NCBI GenBank assembly: GCA_964571815.1
Contig: CAZNDN010000016.1
Coordinates: 1-50,186, forward strand
Reading direction: 5' to 3'
DNA length: 50,186 bases
From: CAZNDN01 sp964571815
GTDB taxonomy: Bacteria; Fibrobacterota; Chitinivibrionia; Chitinivibrionales; WJKA01
Program-made: the position numbers and the translations under genes
Notes under the pieces: model-generated
The model's input: only the letters and a program-made list of their open reading frames with translations
Told to the model about the DNA's origin: nothing
The model's database searches: none
Shown here: piece by piece, positions 44,802 to 50,186 of the stretch
Position numbering within the stretch: the stretch's first letter is position 1
How the letters are laid out: the number at the start of each line of letters is the position of its first letter

Positions 44802-44826
44802 CTATATTGTCAAATATAGGGACAAT
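44802..44826. promoter_or_regulatory. nested inverted repeats in the GH97/AraC divergent promoter
   Basis: A perfect 7-bp inverted repeat (CTATATT, four bases, AATATAG; 44802-44819) overlaps a second one (ATTGTC at 44806-44811, GACAAT at 44821-44826). It lies 64 bases from the GH97 start and about 46 from the AraC start. A likely operator or promoter region; the AraC protein is the obvious candidate binder. Confidence 0.45.
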
Positions 44827-44871
44827 TCCAAGCAAGTGTGTTATGATTTATGTGCTTTCTATTGCACTATT

Positions 44872-45729
44872 ATGCTCACCTCACTGAAAAACCTCACGTA
44901 CTACGAACGCTGGCTCTACCGGCCCTGGTCGGAGCATCCGTTGTGTTGCTCCGTTCTGGCGTGCGGGTATCGGCGAGTGACGTCGACGGCCTACGACTGG
45001 CATGGCCGCAAGCACGGCTCGCTCCCGTTCGCCCTTTTCCAGTACACCCTTTCGGGGAGGGGGGAGCTGACCTACGAGAACACCGTGCATGAAGTCGACC
45101 CGGGCACGGCCATGATTCTGCATATTCCGCACAACCACCGGTACCGTCTTCCACGAGATTCATCGGAGTGGGAGTTCTTCTACGTTGGTTTGTACGGTCC
45201 CGAATCGATGTCAGTATGCGAGCGAATCGAGACCAAGGCGGGACCGCTTCTCAGCCTTGCCGATGACAGCGGACCTCTGAAAACGGCGGCGGCAATTGTA
45301 CGGGCGTTGGCCGACCAGCAGCCCGAGAGAACCGATTTCGAACTCTCGCTGTATGCGTACCGCCTGCTGATGAAACTGGGAGAGTATGTCTTCGACAATC
45401 AGCACGCCGCCCCGCGCCATCCCGCGGTGAAAGCGGCTATTGAGTATTGCAATCGATCGTTCGGGCGGCCGGTCTCAATCGATGATATGGCACGACTATC
45501 GAATATCTCACGGTATCATTTCAGCCGGCTTTTTACCGCCTCCGAAGGTATTCCACCGGGAGAGTATCTGCTGAAGCTCCGGCTTCATCATGCAATGGAG
45601 CTGCTTCGCACAACCCGGCTTTCGTGCAAGGAAATCGCGTTTCGATGCGGATTCAACAGCGCAGCCTATTTCTGCAGGTATTTCAAGAAGGCTTTCGATG
45701 TGACCCCCGGGAGATTCAGAGGACGGTAG
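44872..45729 (+). CDS. AraC-family transcription activator
   Basis: 285-residue regulator with an N-terminal cupin-like sugar-sensing domain (SGRGELTYENTVHEVDPGTA ... ILHIPHNHRYRLP) and a C-terminal double helix-turn-helix (SIDDMARLSNISRYHFSRLF and LSCKEIAFRCGFNSAAYFCRYF, then the closing KKAFDVTPGRFR). It should activate the divergent GH97 gene in response to a sugar. ATG 44872 starts the conserved region but has no clear ribosome site, and the transcript may be leaderless. A degraded copy of its HTH lies at 35.0 kb. Confidence 0.9.
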   Translation: MLTSLKNLTYYERWLYRPWSEHPLCCSVLACGYRRVTSTAYDWHGRKHGSLPFALFQYTLSGRGELTYENTVHEVDPGTAMILHIPHNHRYRLPRDSSEWEFFYVGLYGPESMSVCERIETKAGPLLSLADDSGPLKTAAAIVRALADQQPERTDFELSLYAYRLLMKLGEYVFDNQHAAPRHPAVKAAIEYCNRSFGRPVSIDDMARLSNISRYHFSRLFTASEGIPPGEYLLKLRLHHAMELLRTTRLSCKEIAFRCGFNSAAYFCRYFKKAFDVTPGRFRGR

Positions 45730-45814
45730 TGCGTTTCACCGGGGATGGGTACCATGCTTGTGCTGTGCCCGACGCGCCTGTCGGACTGACATCCTTACAA
45801 TCGTTCGCTTCCCC

Positions 45815-46858
45815 TCATCGCAGCCAATGTAGTCGGCTCTCAGCACCTTGAGAGCCCTTGACGGTGTAAAGGAGTGTTGCGTTTCGGCCATTCGGCCGGC
45901 CGGCTCCCCGGGCAACTATTTTTCCGTTGATCATTACACTGAAGAGAGGCTCTTCAACAAGGCCCGTCGGGCTCACCGTCCCCGACGTGAGCACGTGCAG
46001 CCTTGCGCAGCCGCCGCGAGTCGCCACTTCGCGGTTCAATTCTCCCGGAAAGTAGTCGTAGGGCGAGCAGTCTCCCACTTTCACGGAATGGTCGCTGGTT
46101 ACATCACACACATACCCCTTGTTCCCATCGCAGGTGAAGCACACGTGCTTCGGGGAGTGCTGAGAGAAGCGGTGCATATTGAACTCCCCTTCGGGAGAGG
46201 AAATCGTGTGCGCCGTTCGGTCAGAAAGAAACTCCTTGATATAGGCCGTATGATGATTGTCCAGATTGTGGGATACCCATTTCCCGTCGCTGGAGATTGA
46301 CCCCTGGCAGCCGCCTCCGTGATTATGTTCCTTATCGTTTGCCATGTCGTACGAGGCCACCGACCATCCCCCGGGCACGGTTGCGGCATACCGCGTACCG
46401 TCGCGCGATGCGGTTCCGGCAACAATGGTGTTGCCTGACGTATAGGCAACCTCGGGCGTGCCGCCGTCCGCATCGACCCGGTAGACATTTTTGGTCCAGT
46501 TGGACATGTAGAGATTCCCGTCGTCCGACCACGACACCGACACCTCAAAATCCCCCTTGCCGCAACTGAGTTCGCACACTTCCCTCTCGTCCGTCCCATC
46601 GATACTCCGCGTGCAGATCCTGCTCCCCCGGCTCCGGTAGTACGCGATTCTGCTCCCATCGGCATTGAAACACGCTCCCCACGCAGGCTCATCCACGAGC
46701 GTGCGTTTGTCGCCGGTTTCACAGTCGATGAGGTAAACCTTGCTCAGACCGAACCACTCGTCTCCGCACAGCACATAGCCGTCGAGCGCCCGGGCGCTCA
46801 GCGCCCATATCAGGATCAGGACACTCACCGGGATAAGACTCGTACATAAGTGCTTCAT
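45815..46858 (-). CDS. secreted PD40/TolB-like propeller protein
   Basis: 347-residue exported protein, the smallest of the four propeller paralogues. A signal peptide (TSLIPVSVLILIWALSARA) precedes blades with the family pattern (KVYLIDCETGDKRTLVDEPA, ACFNADGSRIAYYRS, GSISSDGKWVSHNLDNHH) and conserved cysteines. The C terminus (FSVMINGKIVARGAGR ... ATLLYTVKG) is a shortened or altered form of the sorting tail and is repeated as a remnant at 35.4 kb. ATG 46858 has GGAGGT six bases upstream. Function unknown; the repeated pairing with glycan enzymes suggests substrate binding. Confidence 0.75.
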   Translation of the reverse strand: MKHLCTSLIPVSVLILIWALSARALDGYVLCGDEWFGLSKVYLIDCETGDKRTLVDEPAWGACFNADGSRIAYYRSRGSRICTRSIDGTDEREVCELSCGKGDFEVSVSWSDDGNLYMSNWTKNVYRVDADGGTPEVAYTSGNTIVAGTASRDGTRYAATVPGGWSVASYDMANDKEHNHGGGCQGSISSDGKWVSHNLDNHHTAYIKEFLSDRTAHTISSPEGEFNMHRFSQHSPKHVCFTCDGNKGYVCDVTSDHSVKVGDCSPYDYFPGELNREVATRGGCARLHVLTSGTVSPTGLVEEPLFSVMINGKIVARGAGRPNGRNATLLYTVKGSQGAESRLHWLR

Positions 46859-47345
46859 GCATACACCTCCATGCCGACCGGTTTTTCGACTCCGATTCAT
46901 CAATGATGTTCGTTACCCTCACTCCTCGCCGGTCAAGGTACGATAGAAAACTTCGCCCATCCGCACCGAACACGTTCCTGATTACCCCTATTGTGTTGTT
47001 TGTGTTCTTCGCAAGAAGTGCTGGATTTCAGTAAAATATTGATATTGCTATCGTTATCGGGGACGGAGGCAATTGATTAACTTTTGGAAATCGCGAATCT
47101 TGATGCGCATTGTTACGGACAGTGTCACCTTTTCAATGCAGAATTTCCCCCTTTCACTATCCATCCGGGGAAAGCGCCAAAACGAGGCGATATCGGAGGG
47201 GTGAGCAACCGGCGCTCACCCCTCCGATACACACATACTCCGGTAGAATGGTCGGGGAGGGGACTACGATGGCGGCGGGTGGTCCACGAACGCAACCAGA
47301 TGCCTTCGTTTCCGGACGGAAGCGCTTCGAAAGAAGAGCGGGAGC
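46859..47345. other. 487-base intergenic region: promoter side and hairpin
   Basis: The AT-rich stretch 47025-47060 (AAAATATTGATATTG) probably carries the minus-strand promoter of the propeller gene. The strong hairpin at 47191-47229 is listed separately. No coding pattern seen. Confidence 0.4.
47191..47229 (-). terminator. 16-bp perfect stem-loop, probable terminator of the CBM-like gene
   Basis: TATCGGAGGGGTGAGC (47191-47206) and its exact reverse complement (47214-47229) enclose a 7-base loop. It lies 117 bases past the minus-strand stop at 47346. The following T-run on that strand is short (CGTTTTGG), so a structural or factor-assisted role is also possible. Confidence 0.5.
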
Positions 47346-48176
47346 CTACTTTGTGCCCAGGTGCAGAACAGAACGCAACTCCGATCTCCCTCCACCCGGG
47401 CGAAGCCGTATCAGCCTGAGACCTGGTGTTTCCAGCACAGACCGCGGGATTCCGCAGGTCCCTCGACGGAACACCGCATCAGGTACGACCGCGATGGTGC
47501 GGCCGGCCGGATCAAGGAATTCGATGGTTGCATACCGGAGTTGGGCTCCTCGTATCACAAGACGTGAGCCTTGAATCCAGGCCGAAAGGGAGCGGGGTTT
47601 CGGTGGTGCGCCTCGACCGGCTACCGCGACATCGGCATTCGAGACCTTAATGTAATCAATTACGATAAGATGCACGTGCTCGCGCTCTATTCTCACCCAG
47701 TTCGTGTCCATGGTAAGATACGCCGACACGTCGATGGCTCGTTCACCCCTGAGCGTATCCTCCAAAGGCCACCAGTACTTGTGCCGCTCCCACTTGACCG
47801 GATTGGCCGAATCGGGATTGATCAGTTTTTCGCCGTTGATGGAAACGCTCACGCTGTGGGAAGGGGATCCCGCAAACCACCCTCCGCCGTTGGCGTATCC
47901 GATGATCAACGTTTTTCCTTTTGGTACGGGCATGAAATCCACGAAGCTGTGCGGGTAGCACAACTGGGCGCCCAGCCCCCCGGACCAGGTATCCAGGCAC
48001 AAGTCTTCGCCTTGACAGAGCCCGCACCCCCAGTACTTGTCGGTGGCCTCCGCCTCCAGCTTCCATTCTCCTTTTTCCGCCGCTTCGCTCTCCCGCGCGG
48101 CCGCGCCGGCCGTCCCTCCCATGAGGAGTGCGGCAAGCACCACGGCCGGCGCATGAGTGAGTCCCTTCCTTTTCAT
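47346..48176 (-). CDS. secreted CBM-like beta-sandwich protein with sorting tail
   Basis: 276-residue exported protein of unknown function. A signal peptide (APAVVLAALLMGGTAGAAA) is followed by a beta-sandwich resembling carbohydrate-binding modules or lectin-like domains (WKLEAEATDKYWGCGLC ... VDFMPVPKGKTLIIGYANGG ... HLIVIDYIKVS), the last segment being typical of CBM6/CBM35-type folds. The C-terminal part (ATIEFLDPAGRTIAVVPDA ... RLIRLRP) is a sorting-type tail. It probably displays a glycan-binding module at the cell surface. ATG 48176 has GGGGAG upstream. It follows the DUF362 gene by 37 bases on the same strand, likely one operon. Confidence 0.65.
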   Translation of the reverse strand: MKRKGLTHAPAVVLAALLMGGTAGAAARESEAAEKGEWKLEAEATDKYWGCGLCQGEDLCLDTWSGGLGAQLCYPHSFVDFMPVPKGKTLIIGYANGGGWFAGSPSHSVSVSINGEKLINPDSANPVKWERHKYWWPLEDTLRGERAIDVSAYLTMDTNWVRIEREHVHLIVIDYIKVSNADVAVAGRGAPPKPRSLSAWIQGSRLVIRGAQLRYATIEFLDPAGRTIAVVPDAVFRRGTCGIPRSVLETPGLRLIRLRPGGGRSELRSVLHLGTK

Positions 48177-48213
48177 AGGGTATGCTCCCCGGCAAGCTCG
48201 GAATGTGGTGGAT

Positions 48214-49446
48214 TCATGACGGGTTCACTTCTATGTGGTCCATGGACTTCATGCTTTCCGGATAACCGAACTCCGTCAGGAACCGGACAACGAGGGGCCG
48301 CTCTTTGTCATACTGCAGATAGTCCTTGTGGTGACCGCTCTTGAGAATCTTGATAGTGACGACATCCACGAGCGGCGCGAAAGTGCCCATGATCAGTCGA
48401 TTCGGCTGGCGGTCCTGCCCCCCGACCACGTCACCGAATCCCAGTGGGCCGCAGCAGTGCGCGCTCCAGACGGCATCGACGATACACAGTTGCTGTCGCG
48501 GGGGAGAACCGCCGAGAACCGCACTGCTCTTGTTGACCGCAAGCATGTAAAGACACCAGTCGTATCCGTGAAACGGATTTTCCGGAAACTGGCGCAGGAA
48601 CGTTCCTCCCACGTGGTTTTTCAGGCACAGGGCCGCACCGCCGAACACCGACCCGTGAGGTTTGCTGCACGCCAGATTTATGAGAATATCGATCTTTCCA
48701 TTGGCGATATCCGCGGCGCACGGATAGGCCCCTTCCATCGGCGCCGGAATATCGGCCATAATCGTTCCGCCGAGTCCGTCGTAGTAGCTGCTCACCACAA
48801 TTCCATCGGGAAGGCCGTTGCCCAGATACGGACGGTAGTAGTAGACAACACTTGAGACGACCTTCCCGGCGTCAGGATCAAACGTATACGCTTCACCGTC
48901 GAACAGGACGATATTTCCATACGGGACCCCGAGCCGGTGAAGTTCCCGGCACACCTTGTCCAGTATCGGAATGTGCGGAAGAACCAGCCCGTTGGCGTCA
49001 ACCTTGACGGCAACTCGTACCTGGTCCCAGTTTTTGCCGGCAGGCTTCATGAAGAGAGTCCTCCATGCCTGAGCCGGATCCTCTACCTTTGTCAGACTCC
49101 GCGCCATGGCATCCAGGTCCGCCTGCATCCGTGCCGTGTCGAGCAGATCGTTCTGCTCGGTGAAGCTGTGGTCCATGGTCCGCGGGAAATTCGAGTTGAC
49201 TTCGTGCCCCCTGCCTACACAGTCCAGGTCCTGCCCATCGTTGCACTGCCCGCTCCAGGAAGGATTCATCGCGTTGTCGTGACAGCAGACAATCCGGTCG
49301 TTGGGTACAGCCGGATTAATCTGCGTTCCGTCCGTCCAGGCCGCCCGGACACGTCGGTTCAGCGCGGCACCCACGGAAAGCCCCGCTGTGCCGAGAACCG
49401 AGGCCTTGAGAAACGAACGACGATCCGATTGACCCGAGAAAACCAT
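48214..49446 (-). CDS. Tat-exported DUF362 domain protein
   Basis: 410-residue exported protein with a twin-arginine signal (DRRSFLKASVLGTAGLSVGA) and the DUF362 core: VRVAVKVDANGLVLPHIPIL, GNIVLFDGEAY, INLACSKPHGSVFGGAALCL, then KNHVGGT and a late PLVDVVTIKILKSG. Family members are often iron-sulfur proteins, but no ferredoxin-like cysteine cluster is seen here, only scattered Cys pairs (VCCHD, HCCGP). Tat export suggests a cofactor is inserted before transport. ATG 49446 has GGGAGGGAG upstream. It pairs with the CBM-like gene. Biochemical role unknown. Confidence 0.75.
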   Translation of the reverse strand: MVFSGQSDRRSFLKASVLGTAGLSVGAALNRRVRAAWTDGTQINPAVPNDRIVCCHDNAMNPSWSGQCNDGQDLDCVGRGHEVNSNFPRTMDHSFTEQNDLLDTARMQADLDAMARSLTKVEDPAQAWRTLFMKPAGKNWDQVRVAVKVDANGLVLPHIPILDKVCRELHRLGVPYGNIVLFDGEAYTFDPDAGKVVSSVVYYYRPYLGNGLPDGIVVSSYYDGLGGTIMADIPAPMEGAYPCAADIANGKIDILINLACSKPHGSVFGGAALCLKNHVGGTFLRQFPENPFHGYDWCLYMLAVNKSSAVLGGSPPRQQLCIVDAVWSAHCCGPLGFGDVVGGQDRQPNRLIMGTFAPLVDVVTIKILKSGHHKDYLQYDKERPLVVRFLTEFGYPESMKSMDHIEVNPS

Positions 49447-50186
49447 TGTCTCCCTCCCCTTCTTTGAAACAAAAGCGTCCTGATGTCGAGGTTCAGGGCG
49501 CGGACAGCGGCGAAATCCGGATTCTCGCGCCTTTCGCCGTCACCTCCGCTTCAGGCCGACCGGATTGTCCTGTCCATGGCATCTACCGGGCTGCTTGCAC
49601 GGAGCGAACCCACCGGAATGTTGGTAGGGCGGAAAGATATGGTGGAACAGCAGGCCGCAATCGGCATTCAGCAAACACTCGACTTCTCAATCCCCCTCCC
49701 AATCCCCATACAACTATATGGGAAATGTAACACGTCTGTGCTTGCCTCCCGAATACAATCCATTGCTATACTTTTCCGTTTCTCCAGCCCCGGTCCAGGA
49801 ACTTCATGAGAATACCTCCCGTTGCCCAACGAAGTCGTTTTTCGGATTGAGGCAGTCGGTTTTCCCGGCCTTCGGCAACGGCAACCGGATCATATCCACG
49901 ACATTGCAGGAAACGTCGAATAACGAAGCCCGCGGCCCTGCTCAGGCAGGTGGGGACATCCACGCGCGAGGGGATTACCTGTCGCCTTGAAACCCGGCTT
50001 CTCCGGCGCCACGAGACCCGGTCCTTGCCCATCGGAAATCCGGGCTCCCTTTTTACCGCAAAGAGCCGCGACAGTTGATATCTTCAACCTTTCCGGAGAC
50101 AGCGCCCTTGCCAAGAGCGCCGGGCGGGATGCCTCGCCGATCGTCCCTTCCCCGACCGGCACCGGCACCCGGCATTCCGTAGGCGC
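49447..50186. other. 740-base right edge without a recognisable gene
   Basis: Open frames here (for example minus-strand 49766-50168) are short, arginine-rich and without family marks or ribosome sites. The stretch next to 49446 should contain the promoter of the DUF362 operon. The edge may hold the start of a gene that lies mostly outside the window. Confidence 0.4.

Noticed and set aside
49766..50168. Overlapping minus-strand frames of about 90 codons at the right edge
   Set aside because: Short, basic, without ribosome sites or family marks; not supportable as genes.
1..50186. CRISPR arrays, insertion sequences, tRNA or rRNA genes
   Set aside because: No regularly spaced repeats, transposase motifs or RNA-gene signatures were found by reading; a dedicated RNA search could still find a small RNA.

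Overview
The window is GC-rich and densely coded. It suggests a free-living, Gram-negative-like, glycan-degrading bacterium, most likely of the FCB group (Fibrobacterota/Chitinispirillia or a neighbour). The reasons are that about nine large secreted proteins end in a short beta-rich tail of the type-IX-secretion sorting kind (a D-x-x-G-R-x-(V/L) strand, then G-(V/I)-Y-x-V-R-(V/I)), that several PD40/TolB-like propeller proteins are present, and that genes for heptose and GDP-fucose synthesis imply a decorated envelope. The taxon is inference; no rRNA or tRNA gene was recognised.

Layout, left part (1-18.5 kb). A GH31 alpha-xylosidase-type enzyme opens the window. It is followed on the minus strand by a tightly packed operon running 10250 to 2441: PAP2 phosphatase, a receiver + HATPase regulator, S-adenosylmethionine decarboxylase (speD), aminopropyltransferase, ornithine/lysine-type decarboxylase, second aminopropyltransferase, S1-domain protein and galE. 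This is a complete ornithine-to-spermidine route with a second aminopropyl-transfer enzyme. Then come two metallophosphoesterases, a plus-strand trio (a membrane protein with two cyclic-nucleotide domains and an apparently dead site-2-protease core, a lysine-methyltransferase-like protein, MgtC), a deoxyhypusine-synthase-like protein, gmhA and fcl.

Right part (18.6-49.4 kb). This is a large accessory glycan-utilisation region. It holds four PD40-propeller proteins (one with PA14, one with an FN3-like domain), GH1, a GH141-like beta-helix protein, two HzsA-related c-type cytochrome proteins, a Tat-exported and a cytoplasmic sulfatase, GH97, a CBM-like secreted protein and a Tat-exported DUF362 protein. 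Regulators are a double-winged-helix GntR/LacI hybrid and an AraC protein. A DUF4258/YgiT-type toxin-antitoxin pair and a lone small antitoxin-like gene lie at 23.2-24.0 kb. A shared element, TACCANAATA, lies upstream of the GntR/GH1, beta-helix and second HzsA-like genes, with a related copy before the first HzsA-like gene, which points to one regulon. My reading is that surface or secreted enzymes attack a sulfated polysaccharide, cytoplasmic GH1, GH31 and sulfatase finish the oligosaccharides, and the heme proteins add a redox step of unknown nature.

Assembly caution. Both 100-base N runs (19398-19497 and 42361-42460) are flanked by identical 55-bp sequences, so they are unmerged contig overlaps. 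Removing the Ns and one repeat copy (155 bases) restores one continuous gene at each place.
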